Shown here one piece after another: positions 7,012-13,659 of a stretch of DNA of 26,421 bases. The stretch is from assembly GCA_031394355.1 (NCBI GenBank), contig JANNSU010000015.1, positions 1 through 26,421 of the forward strand, read 5' to 3'. The position numbers and the translations under genes were made by a program. Each line of letters begins with the position of its first letter. The stretch's first letter is position 1. The notes beneath the pieces were generated by a model. That model saw only the letters and a program-made list of their open reading frames with translations. It did no database searches and was not told the DNA's origin. The stretch is from JAEUMY01 sp031394355 (GTDB taxonomy: Bacteria; Pseudomonadota; Gammaproteobacteria; Burkholderiales; Usitatibacteraceae).

Positions 7012-7694
7012 CCCGCCTCTCCATCATCATTCCCGCGCTCAATGAGGCTGCGAATATTCGCAATACGTTGACCGCGCTTGCGCCGCTGAGGTCACTAGGT
7101 GCCGAGGTCATTGTGGTCGATGGTGGCAGCAAGGATGAGACGCGCCAGCTGGCGGCACCGTATTGTGATCAAGTCGTCTCCAGCCCGGCAGGGCGCGCCG
7201 TTCAGATGAATACAGGTTGCGAAACTTCGCAAGGCGACGTGCTGCTGTTCCTGCATGCCGACACGCGACTCCCGCCCGATGCAGATCAGCTCATTTTGGA
7301 CGGAATGCGGCAAAGCAAACGCAAGTGGGGCCGCTTCAACGTCATCATTGAAGGTCAGCATCCGATGCTGCGTGTCGTCGCCTGGTTCATGAACCACCGC
7401 TCTCGCCTGACGGGCATCGCCACCGGCGACCAGGCCATTTTCGTCAACCGCGCCGCATTCGAGGCGGCGGGCCGCTATGCGACTATTCGGCTCATGGAAG
7501 ACATTGCATTGTCGACAACGCTGAAGCGCACCGCCGGTCCGCCACTCTGCCTCGCAGCGCGCGTGACCACCTCCGGCCGTCGCTGGGAGACGCACGGCGT
7601 GTGGCGCACCATATGGCTCATGTGGACGCTGCGCGCGCGCTATGCGCTGGGTGCTGATCCCGATCAGCTGCATGCGCTCTACCGTGGGCGTTGA
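7008..7694 (+). CDS. Family 2 glycosyltransferase, TIGR04283-like (arsenosugar/rSAM-selenodomain associated transferase 2)
   Basis: This 228-residue GT-A protein starts LSIIIPALNEAANI, the typical GT2 entry, followed by VIVVDGGSKDET (nucleotide-sugar site) and LLFLHADTRLP, whose HAD acts as the metal-binding DxD equivalent in this family. GDQAIFVNRAAFEAAGRY and LMEDIALS with the likely catalytic acid follow. Length and motif order match TIGR04283, a family first named rSAM/selenodomain-associated transferase 2 and later linked to arsenosugar biosynthesis. The donor and acceptor are unknown. The next gene, 3 nt downstream, encodes the usual partner transferase. A GCGAATATTCGC palindrome lies exactly on the codons for Ala-Asn-Ile-Arg in NEAANIRN. 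Confidence 0.88.
   Translation: MPRLSIIIPALNEAANIRNTLTALAPLRSLGAEVIVVDGGSKDETRQLAAPYCDQVVSSPAGRAVQMNTGCETSQGDVLLFLHADTRLPPDADQLILDGMRQSKRKWGRFNVIIEGQHPMLRVVAWFMNHRSRLTGIATGDQAIFVNRAAFEAAGRYATIRLMEDIALSTTLKRTAGPPLCLAARVTTSGRRWETHGVWRTIWLMWTLRARYALGADPDQLHALYRGR
7049..7062. repeat. Iterated palindrome TGCGAATATTCGCA (exact)
   Basis: A perfect 14-bp palindrome inside the TIGR04283-like gene, reading Ala-Asn-Ile-Arg in frame. It is the first site of the family from the left. Confidence 0.9.
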
Positions 7695-7697
7695 TTC

Positions 7698-8357
7698 GTG
7701 AGCGCTCCCGGTGATGCGGTCATCCTCGTCTTCGCCAAGGCACCCGTGCCAGGGCAGGTGAAAACGCGCCTCGCCAAGACCTACACGCCTGAAGCCGCCG
7801 CGATGCTGCACGCAGCGCTGACGGAGCGCGCACTGGAGACCGCCATCTCGTCCGGCCTGGATGTGGTGCTGTATGCCGCGCCTGATGCCAGCCATCCCTA
7901 CTTTGCAACCTGCGCCGAGGACTTCGGCGTCACGATCGAGGCGCAATTGCGTGACGGCGATCTCGGCGAGCGCATGCTGGACGCGATGGACCGCACGCTG
8001 CGTAGCCACGACTGCGTGATCATCATTGGCGCCGATTGTCCGGCGCTGACCTCGAAACATCTCTATCAAGTGTTGGCGCAATTCGAAGTCGAAAAACCGG
8101 ATGTGGTGCTGATTCCCGCCGAGGATGGCGGCTACGTGCTCATCGCGACACGGCGCACGCATCCTGGCATGTTCGACGACATCGCCTGGGGAACAGGAAC
8201 CGTGCTGCAACAGCAGCGGGCCGCATTGAAGGCGGCGGGGCTCGTCTGGACGGAGCTCGACACGCTGTGGGATGTCGATCGACCCGAGGATCTGCCGCGC
8301 CTCGCGGCGCTGCGCCCGCCGCTTGATTTCACGCTGCCGAGCTCGGAGCAGTGGTGA
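7698..8357 (+). CDS. TIGR04282-like transferase (DUF2064; arsenosugar/rSAM-selenodomain associated transferase 1)
   Basis: This 219-residue nucleotidyl/glycosyl-transferase-like protein carries the family signature FAKAPVPGQVKTRLA (12-26), resembling the sugar-nucleotide loop of MobA-type GT-A folds. IIIGADCPALT follows with its metal-binding Asp, then PAEDGGYVLI and LDTLWDVDRPEDLPRL. This matches TIGR04282/DUF2064, the usual partner of TIGR04283. The start is GTG at 7698, just after the upstream stop; translation is probably coupled. Its stop overlaps the start of the next gene. The exact reaction is not established from sequence. Confidence 0.87.
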   Translation: MSAPGDAVILVFAKAPVPGQVKTRLAKTYTPEAAAMLHAALTERALETAISSGLDVVLYAAPDASHPYFATCAEDFGVTIEAQLRDGDLGERMLDAMDRTLRSHDCVIIIGADCPALTSKHLYQVLAQFEVEKPDVVLIPAEDGGYVLIATRRTHPGMFDDIAWGTGTVLQQQRAALKAAGLVWTELDTLWDVDRPEDLPRLAALRPPLDFTLPSSEQW

Positions 8358-9079
8358 GGCGTCGCCGGATCATGCTGGTTGCGTTGATGCTGGCGGCGGC
8401 CACGGCGGGCGCGCTCGCACAAACCGCCACCGACACCTTGCCGCCACGATTCTCCTCGTTGCAGCCGGGCCAGGGCATGCCCGCAAGCTGGAGTGTCCTG
8501 CCACTCCCCGACAAGCCCGCCACACGTTTCACGCTGGTCGCTGACAACGGCACGACCGTTGTGAAGGCAGAAAGCGATGCCGCTGCTGCCACATTGGTCA
8601 GCCGCTTTCGCGCACCCGCCGCTGGCACGGTGGGCTGGCGCTGGAAGGTGGATCGTGTCGTCGCGTCCGCCGATCTCTCGCAAAAGACGGGCGACGACTT
8701 CGCCGCGCGCGTCTATGTGTTTTTCGACACCCCACCGAGCGCCATGCCATTGGCCACGCGCATGAAGTACGGTGCCGTGAAACTGTTCTACAAGGTGGAC
8801 CTGCCCACGGCCGCGCTCTGCTATGTCTGGGACAACAAGCATCCCGTCGGACACAGTGCATGGAGCGCCTACACCGATCGCGTTCGAATCATCGTGTTGC
8901 GGAGCGGTGAGCCCGGCAGCTGGCGGGACGAAAAGCGTGATCTGGCCGCTGATTACAAGGCAGCATTCGGCACGGACGCGCCCGCCGTCACCGGGATTGC
9001 GCTCGGCAGCGATACCGACCAGACGGGCGAGCGCGTCGTGGCGCACTTTGGCGACATCACGCTCCTGCCTGCACCATGA
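8354..9079 (+). CDS. Secreted DUF3047 protein
   Basis: About 241 residues with a signal peptide (arginine-rich start, then IMLVALMLAAATAGALAQ, cleavage after ALA) followed by a DUF3047-like domain. Landmarks include VGWRWKVDRVVASADLSQK, GDDFAARVYVFFD, LCYVWDNKHPVG and a C-terminal GIALGSDTDQTGERVVAHFGDI. DUF3047 has no known activity; the protein should be periplasmic. The start is GTG at 8354, overlapping the upstream TGA as GTGA; GTG 8351 and ATG 8372 are in-frame alternatives. Its own stop overlaps the next start as ATGA, so it is firmly part of the operon. Confidence 0.85.
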   Translation: MRRRRIMLVALMLAAATAGALAQTATDTLPPRFSSLQPGQGMPASWSVLPLPDKPATRFTLVADNGTTVVKAESDAAAATLVSRFRAPAAGTVGWRWKVDRVVASADLSQKTGDDFAARVYVFFDTPPSAMPLATRMKYGAVKLFYKVDLPTAALCYVWDNKHPVGHSAWSAYTDRVRIIVLRSGEPGSWRDEKRDLAADYKAAFGTDAPAVTGIALGSDTDQTGERVVAHFGDITLLPAP

Positions 9080-10158
9080 AAACCCTTCTGCTCATCGGCG
9101 GCGGTCACGCCCATGTCCATGTGATGGCAAGCCTGGCCCGCGACCCAATCCCCGGGCTGGCCGTGACCCTGGTGACCCCGTATGAGCGTCAGGTGTACTC
9201 GGGCATGCTGCCCGGCTGGGTGGCCGGTCATTACGCGCTGGAGGACTGCGTGCTGCCCCTGCCCCCGCTGGCTGCGGAGTCGGGTATCCACTTCCTGCAA
9301 TCATCAGTTACACACATCGATCCGGATCAATCCACCATCATGCTGGACGACGGCAGCAGCCTCGCCTTCGATTTCGCCAGCATTGATACCGGCACGCAGT
9401 TCAATCCCGATCTCATCCCCGGCGCACGCGAGCATGCGTTGCTGGTACGGCCGATCGAGCACTTCATCACCGCTTGGCAAACTCGCCGACTGGAACTTGC
9501 CGCACACCATGGCGGCGAGGTCGTTGTCGTGGGCGGTGGTGCTGCAGGCATTGAGCTGTTGCTCGGCATGCAGCATGCATTGCCCCACTGCCGCTTCACG
9601 CTCATCTCCGCCGCCAACACCCTGCCTGGCGGCGTCGGCCCACGGCTGGCCCGCATCCTCAAAGATCGCGGGGTCACGCTGCTCGGAAATACCGCAGCCA
9701 GCGCCATTGGCGCCAAGGACGTCACGCTTGCCGACGGCAGGCAGGTAAAGAGCGATTGCACCATCGTCGCCATCGGCGCCACGGCAGGCTTCCTCATCCC
9801 GGCGCCTGGGCTGGATCGCGACGAGCGCGGCTTCATCGCCGTGAACGACTGCCTGCAATCCACGTCCCACCCGCGAATATTCGCAGCCGGCGACTGCGCC
9901 ACACAGATCGTCAATCCGCGGCCCAAATCCGGTGTCTATGCCGTCCGCGCCGGGCCGCCACTCATTGCGAATATTCGCCATGCTCTGGCCGGGTTGCCGC
10001 TGCAGCCGCACACGCCGCAATCACGATCGCTTTACCTCATCAGCACTGGCGACCGCCACGCCATCGGCTCCTGGGGCAACTGGACCTGGGCGGGGAAATG
10101 GGTATGGCGGTGGAAGGATCGGATTGATCGGGCGTTCATCACACGCTATTCGCGCTAG
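9076..10158 (+). CDS. NDH-2-like FAD-dependent oxidoreductase of the SelD-N-terminal type (no SelD domain)
   Basis: This 360-residue flavoprotein begins LLIGGGHAHVHVM, a GGGHAH variant of the FAD-binding loop, and continues YSGMLPGWVAGHY. It has a second nucleotide motif VVVGGGAAGIELL near 155 and a C-terminal FAD motif IFAAGDCA. This pattern is that of the TIGR03169 group, pyridine-nucleotide oxidoreductases found either alone or as the N-terminal half of a fusion with selenide, water dikinase (SelD). Here the protein stops at the end of the oxidoreductase part and no SelD sequence follows. Its start overlaps the upstream stop (ATGA). Two GCGAATATTCGC palindromes fall in the gene at 9873 and 9967. 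It is the last gene of the operon. Confidence 0.85.
   Translation: MKTLLLIGGGHAHVHVMASLARDPIPGLAVTLVTPYERQVYSGMLPGWVAGHYALEDCVLPLPPLAAESGIHFLQSSVTHIDPDQSTIMLDDGSSLAFDFASIDTGTQFNPDLIPGAREHALLVRPIEHFITAWQTRRLELAAHHGGEVVVVGGGAAGIELLLGMQHALPHCRFTLISAANTLPGGVGPRLARILKDRGVTLLGNTAASAIGAKDVTLADGRQVKSDCTIVAIGATAGFLIPAPGLDRDERGFIAVNDCLQSTSHPRIFAAGDCATQIVNPRPKSGVYAVRAGPPLIANIRHALAGLPLQPHTPQSRSLYLISTGDRHAIGSWGNWTWAGKWVWRWKDRIDRAFITRYSR
9873..9884. repeat. Iterated palindrome GCGAATATTCGC (exact)
   Basis: Inside the SelD-N-terminal-type flavoprotein gene. It is read as Arg-Ile-Phe-Ala (offset frame) in the conserved IFAAGDCA motif. Confidence 0.9.
9967..9978. repeat. Iterated palindrome GCGAATATTCGC (exact)
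   Basis: Inside the same flavoprotein gene, 94 bp after the previous site; read as Ala-Asn-Ile-Arg. Confidence 0.9.
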
Positions 10159-10210
10159 CGCCATATCAAGCCTCTTCATTTGCAAGACGGAGGTTAATCG
10201 CCCAATCCAG

Positions 10211-10216
10211 TAAAAT
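10211..10216 (+). promoter_or_regulatory. Candidate -10 element (TAAAAT) for gap
   Basis: TAAAAT matches the -10 consensus at 5 of 6 positions and lies 38 bp upstream of the preferred gap start. No good -35 is visible at 16-18 bp spacing. A similar TAAAATT stands upstream of fba (19054). This 96-bp spacer is the first real gap after the operon ending at 10158, so a promoter is expected here. Confidence 0.3.
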
Positions 10217-10254
10217 TGAAGCTCTCTAGCCATTTTCCGCTCCGGAGCCTCCCC

Positions 10255-11280
10255 ATGACCATCAGAGTCGCCATCAACGGTTACGGCCGCATCGGCCGCA
10301 ACATCCTGCGTGCCCACTACGAGGGCAACCTCAGTGGCCAACCCCGACACGACATCCAGATCGTCGCGATCAACGATCTCGGCAATGCGGAAACCAACGC
10401 TCACCTGACGCGCTACGACACGGCGCACGGCAAGTTCCCCGGCACGGTGGCGGTGGAAGGCGAGTTCATGGTGATCAACGGCGACAAGATCAAGGTTTTC
10501 GCCCAGCGCAATCCGGAACTGATTCCCTGGGGTGAGTTGAATGTGGACGTGGTGCTGGAGTGCACCGGCTTCTTCACGACCAAGGAGAAAGCGTCCGCGC
10601 ACCTCAAGGGCGGCGCGAAGAAGGTCATCATCTCCGCACCGGGCGGCAAGGACGTAGATGCAACCGTCGTGTACGGCGTGAATCACGACACGCTGAAGTC
10701 TTCCCACACCGTCATCTCCAACGCGAGCTGCACCACCAACTGCCTGGCACCCGTGGCCAAGGTGCTGCATGAGAAAGTCGGCATCATCACGGGCTTGATG
10801 ACCACCATTCACGCGTACACAAACGACCAGGTGCTGACCGACGTGTATCACGAGGACCTGCGGCGCGCCCGCTCCGCCACCATGTCGATGATCCCGACGA
10901 AAACTGGTGCCGCAGCCGCCGTGGGACTGGTGCTGCCTGAACTGAATGGCAAGCTGGATGGATTCTCCATTCGCGTGCCCACCATCAACGTTTCGCTGGT
11001 CGATCTCTCGTTCAACGCCGCACGCGACACCACGGTGGAAGAAGTGAACAACATCGTGAAGGCCGCCGCCGCCGAGGCGGGATGGCAGGGCGTGTTGGGC
11101 TACAGCACCGGTCCGCTGGTCTCTGTGGACTTTAACCACGACCCGCATTCATCGATGTTTGATGCAACGCTGACCAAGGTATCCGGCAGGCTGGTGAAGG
11201 TCTGCTCTTGGTATGACAATGAGTGGGGCTTTTCGAACCGCATGCTGGATACGACTGTTGCACTGATGGGAGCGAAATGA
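10255..11280 (+). CDS. gap: Glyceraldehyde-3-phosphate dehydrogenase (NAD-type)
   Basis: This 341-residue enzyme oxidises glyceraldehyde-3-phosphate to 1,3-bisphosphoglycerate. NAD-binding motif NGYGRIGRN is at 8-16, and Asp41 in INDLG favours NAD over NADP. The catalytic Cys159 is in SNASCTTNC and His186 in THAY-like IHAYTNDQ. The phosphate-binding RRARSA and the C-terminal SWYDNEWGFSNRM are present. The start at 10255 (GGAG 6 nt upstream, protein MTIRVAINGYG) is preferred over an in-frame ATG at 10216, which would add 13 unrelated residues. It begins the glycolytic cluster gap-pgk-pyk-fba. Its last 17 codons are partly repeated just downstream. Confidence 0.97.
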   Translation: MTIRVAINGYGRIGRNILRAHYEGNLSGQPRHDIQIVAINDLGNAETNAHLTRYDTAHGKFPGTVAVEGEFMVINGDKIKVFAQRNPELIPWGELNVDVVLECTGFFTTKEKASAHLKGGAKKVIISAPGGKDVDATVVYGVNHDTLKSSHTVISNASCTTNCLAPVAKVLHEKVGIITGLMTTIHAYTNDQVLTDVYHEDLRRARSATMSMIPTKTGAAAAVGLVLPELNGKLDGFSIRVPTINVSLVDLSFNAARDTTVEEVNNIVKAAAAEAGWQGVLGYSTGPLVSVDFNHDPHSSMFDATLTKVSGRLVKVCSWYDNEWGFSNRMLDTTVALMGAK

Positions 11281-11429
11281 ACAAGCGCGGAGCCCCACTG
11301 GTTGCGGCGAAGGCTAACTTGACGGCTGTTGGTCAAGTTAAGACCCGCAGGGTCGGCCGCAGCCACAACCTCCGGGGTTTCTCGAACCGCATGCTGGATA
11401 CGACCGTTGCGCTCATGGCGGCGAAGTAA
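11225..11429 (+). repeat. Direct repeat of the gap 3' end (two 56-bp copies)
   Basis: 11225-11280 is the true end of gap; 11374-11429 repeats it at 47 of 56 positions without gaps. Both encode GFSNRMLDTTVALM-[GA]-AK and a stop. Apart from the stop codon, the differences are synonymous except Gly to Ala. The 93 bp between the copies contains an 8-bp perfect inverted repeat (AACTTGAC/GTCAAGTT, 11315-11338), a small GACCC-GCA-GGGTC hairpin and a short LVAAK-coding stretch that may be a third, decayed copy. Confidence 0.8.
11277..11429 (+). CDS. 50-codon ORF ending in a copy of the GAPDH C-terminus (possible gap relic)
   Basis: An ATG overlaps the gap stop codon as ATGA and opens a 50-codon frame that ends TAA at 11429. 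The first 33 residues are basic and unlike GAPDH, although LVAAK resembles the GAPDH tail. The last 17 (GFSNRMLDTTVALMAAK) copy the end of GAPDH with almost only synonymous differences. It may be a relic of a second gap gene left after recombination, or a translated peptide coupled to gap. No own ribosome site is visible. Whether it is expressed is unknown. Confidence 0.4.
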   Translation: MNKRGAPLVAAKANLTAVGQVKTRRVGRSHNLRGFSNRMLDTTVALMAAK

Positions 11430-11439
11430 GACCAACCTC

Positions 11440-11763
11440 ATGGCCTGGATCCTTCTCATTCTGGCCGGTCTGGCCGAAGTGGTCTGGGCCGTGGGCTTGA
11501 AGTACACCGAGGGCTTTACCAAGCTGATGCCCACGGCGGTCACCATCGTGTTCATGGTGATCAGCGTCTGGCTGCTGGCCATTGCGCTTCGCACCATTCC
11601 GCTGGGCACGGGCTATGCTGTATGGGTGGGCATTGGCGCCGTGGGCACGGCGGTGGCGGGCATGGTGCTCTTCGGTGAGGCGAAATCCGTGGCCCGTCTA
11701 TTGTGCATCGTGCTGATTGTGGCGGGCATCGTCGGTCTGAAGCTCACCACGCAGGAACCCTGA
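11440..11763 (+). CDS. gdx: SMR-family guanidinium exporter (Gdx/SugE type)
   Basis: This 107-residue protein has four transmembrane helices, the standard length for the small multidrug resistance family. It starts MAWILLILAGLAEVVWAVGL. Glu13, the essential proton/substrate site, is present in AGLAEVVWA, with Trp16 and the GLKYTEGF continuation typical of the SugE/Gdx subgroup, which exports guanidinium in exchange for protons as a dual-topology dimer. The ribosome site is weak. No guanidine riboswitch (ykkC or mini-ykkC type) is recognisable upstream; the hairpins between the gap repeats do not have the ACGR loops of mini-ykkC. It lies between gap and a lipoprotein gene. Confidence 0.88.
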   Translation: MAWILLILAGLAEVVWAVGLKYTEGFTKLMPTAVTIVFMVISVWLLAIALRTIPLGTGYAVWVGIGAVGTAVAGMVLFGEAKSVARLLCIVLIVAGIVGLKLTTQEP

Positions 11764-11783
11764 TCTTTGAACCGAGGTGGAGT

Positions 11784-12320
11784 ATGACCATGCGAATCCC
11801 GATCCTGTTGCTGAGTGCGATGTTGCTGGCCGCCTGCGGCAAGGACGCGCCGACATCCGGCACCACGGCGGAAGCCAACGCGCCGCGCCCCGTGGCGGAG
11901 CAGGAACGCGAGATCGCCGCACGACTGGCTGAGCAGAAGGGCGCGTTGGACTCACAGTCCGCTTTGCAGGGCCGCCGTCAGGATCGTGAACGACTCGTTA
12001 CCCCGTTTCTGGGACTGATGGATCGTTTCGATGAAGCGCGATCCGCATTGAGTCGTGCCGAGCGCAAGGAGACCAACGAGGAGCTGATCGTCAATCTGGA
12101 AAAAATCAAGCAGGAGGCTACCCAGCTGGCGGCAGAAGGCTGCGTCATCAGTGCCAGAACCACCATGCTGTCGGCCATCGACAAGACGCGTGCACTGGTC
12201 GATCTCTTCAAGGACAAGAAGGACGCCCCCTCGCCCGAACTGCAGAAGTCGGTGAACGAGGCCGGCGCCGAACAGCGCAGGGCGCGTGAGGAGTTTGTCG
12301 CTTGCCTCGAAGTCACGTGA
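11784..12320 (+). CDS. Predicted lipoprotein, helical, unknown function
   Basis: This 178-residue protein starts MTMRIPILLLSAMLLAACGK: a short signal peptide with lipobox LAAC, so Cys18 should be lipid-modified. Asp is not at +2, so sorting to the outer membrane is possible. The mature part is charged and probably helical/coiled-coil (EQEREIAARLAEQKG, RFDEARSALSRAERKETNEE), with two later cysteines. I do not recognise the family. The ATG at 11784 follows an AGGTGGAG site; a second ATG lies two codons later. It starts 20 bp after the gdx stop and 57 bp before pgk, so it probably belongs to the same transcript. Confidence 0.8.
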   Translation: MTMRIPILLLSAMLLAACGKDAPTSGTTAEANAPRPVAEQEREIAARLAEQKGALDSQSALQGRRQDRERLVTPFLGLMDRFDEARSALSRAERKETNEELIVNLEKIKQEATQLAAEGCVISARTTMLSAIDKTRALVDLFKDKKDAPSPELQKSVNEAGAEQRRAREEFVACLEVT

Positions 12321-12377
12321 GCGTGAACCCGGAACGAACCCAACCCTGACTGATCCTCGACGAATCCTTTCTGCGCC

Positions 12378-13556
12378 ATGACATTCCTCCGCCTAGCCGA
12401 CCAATCCCTCCAAGGCCAACGCGTGCTCATCCGCGCCGATCTGAACGTGCCGCAGGACGACTCAGGCGCAATCACCGACGACACCCGCATTCGCGCCTCG
12501 CTCGCCGGTATCGAGCTTGCGCTGAAGGGCGGCGCGGCGGTGATGGTGATGTCGCATCTCGGCCGCCCCACGGAAGGCGAATATTCGCAAGGAGACTCCT
12601 TGACGCCCATCGCCACACGCTTAGGCAAGCTGCTGGGACGCGACGTCCCGCTCGTCACGGACTATCTTGGCGGCGTCGAATTGCAATCGGGCCAGGTGGT
12701 GCTGCTGGAAAACTGCCGCTTCAACAAGGGCGAGAAGAAAAACGCGGACGAGCTGGCGCAGAAATACGCAGCACTCTGCGACATCTACGTGAACGATGCG
12801 TTTGGCACCGCGCATCGCGCAGAGGCCTCAACACACGGCGTGGCCAAGTTCGCCAAGATCGCCTGCGCTGGCCCGCTGCTGGCCGCAGAACTGGACGCGC
12901 TGGGCGCCGCACTGTCTCATCCCAAGCGTCCGCTGGTTGCCATCGTCGCCGGGTCCAAGGTATCGACCAAGCTCACCATACTCAAGTCACTCGCCGCCAA
13001 GGTGGATCAGCTCGTGGTCGGCGGCGGCATCGCCAACACGTTCCTGCTGGCCGAAGGCAAGCCCATCGGCAAGTCACTGGCCGAGCCGGATCTGCTGCCC
13101 GAAGCGCGCGAAATCATCGCGATGATGAAGGCCCGTGGTGCCGAAGTGCCCATCCCGACCGATGTCGTCTGCGGAAAGCGGTTCGCTGCCGACGCGCCGG
13201 CTGAGACAAAGCCCGCCGATGCCGTCACCGCCGACGACATGATTTTTGATATCGGCCCGCAAACGGCCGCGCTCCTCGCCGACAAGATGAAGGCGGCCAG
13301 CACCATCGTGTGGAACGGCCCGGTGGGCGTGTTCGAGTTCGACCAGTTCGGCCACGGCACCGAGACGCTGGCACGCGCCATCGCGGCATCCTCTGCCTTT
13401 TCCATCGCTGGTGGCGGCGACACGCTTGCTGCCATCGCCAAATACGGCATCACGAAAGATGTGTCCTACATCTCAACTGGTGGCGGTGCCTTCCTTGAAT
13501 TTCTCGAAGGCAAGGAATTGCCCGCTGTCGCAATTCTGGAAGAAAGGGCGCAGTAG
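12378..13556 (+). CDS. pgk: Phosphoglycerate kinase
   Basis: This 392-residue enzyme makes ATP from 1,3-bisphosphoglycerate in glycolysis. Motifs in order are RVLIRADLNVPQD (15-27), MSHLGRPTEGE (about 58-68), ENCRFNKGEKKN, the hinge/ADP region VAIVAGSKVSTKL, GGGIANTFL, NGPVGVFEFDQFGHGT and the final GGGDTLAAI...YISTGGGAFLEFLEGK. Length is normal. A GCGAATATTCGC palindrome (12577-12588) encodes Glu-Tyr-Ser-Gln in the variable loop after MSHLGRPTEG without changing the usual spacing to DSLTPIA. It is downstream of gap, gdx and the lipoprotein, and upstream of pyk. Confidence 0.97.
   Translation: MTFLRLADQSLQGQRVLIRADLNVPQDDSGAITDDTRIRASLAGIELALKGGAAVMVMSHLGRPTEGEYSQGDSLTPIATRLGKLLGRDVPLVTDYLGGVELQSGQVVLLENCRFNKGEKKNADELAQKYAALCDIYVNDAFGTAHRAEASTHGVAKFAKIACAGPLLAAELDALGAALSHPKRPLVAIVAGSKVSTKLTILKSLAAKVDQLVVGGGIANTFLLAEGKPIGKSLAEPDLLPEAREIIAMMKARGAEVPIPTDVVCGKRFAADAPAETKPADAVTADDMIFDIGPQTAALLADKMKAASTIVWNGPVGVFEFDQFGHGTETLARAIAASSAFSIAGGGDTLAAIAKYGITKDVSYISTGGGAFLEFLEGKELPAVAILEERAQ
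12577..12588. repeat. Iterated palindrome GCGAATATTCGC (exact)
   Basis: Inside pgk, read in the third frame as Glu-Tyr-Ser-Gln in a variable loop. Confidence 0.9.
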
Positions 13557-13559
13557 ACT

Positions 13560-13571
13560 GCGAATATTCGC
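13560..13571. repeat. Iterated palindrome GCGAATATTCGC (exact)
   Basis: Intergenic, 3 bp after the pgk stop codon. It extends to the 14-bp form and stands 22 bp before the pyk heptamer array. Confidence 0.9.
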
Positions 13572-13593
13572 ATCGAGAAGTTGCCCCACCCAA

Positions 13594-13635
13594 CATCACC
13601 CATCACCCATCGCCCCTCACCCATCACCCATCACG
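13594..13635 (+). repeat. Heptamer array (six 7-bp units) upstream of pyk
   Basis: Six contiguous units in exact 7-bp register: CATCACC, CATCACC, CATCGCC, CCTCACC, CATCACC, CATCACG. The array ends 24 bp before the pyk ATG and starts 22 bp after a GCGAATATTCGC palindrome. The complementary strand has regularly spaced G-runs that could form a G-quadruplex. Related arrays lie before fba and the EVE gene. Confidence 0.85.
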
Positions 13636-13659
13636 CCTCCATCATCCCCAGGACCTGCC

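Noticed and set aside
7095..8210. A 371-codon minus-strand frame over the two transferase genes
   Set aside because: It crosses two real genes with clear motifs; composition is that of an antisense frame.
10021..11148. A 375-codon minus-strand frame over gap
   Set aside because: It is antisense to a certain GAPDH gene and contains no motif.
11281..11439. Mini-ykkC (guanidine-II) riboswitch before gdx
   Set aside because: The hairpins present do not show the paired short stems with ACGR loops that define it.
13594..13635. CRISPR-like repeats upstream of pyk
   Set aside because: The repeat unit is 7 bp with no spacers, so it is a simple tandem array.
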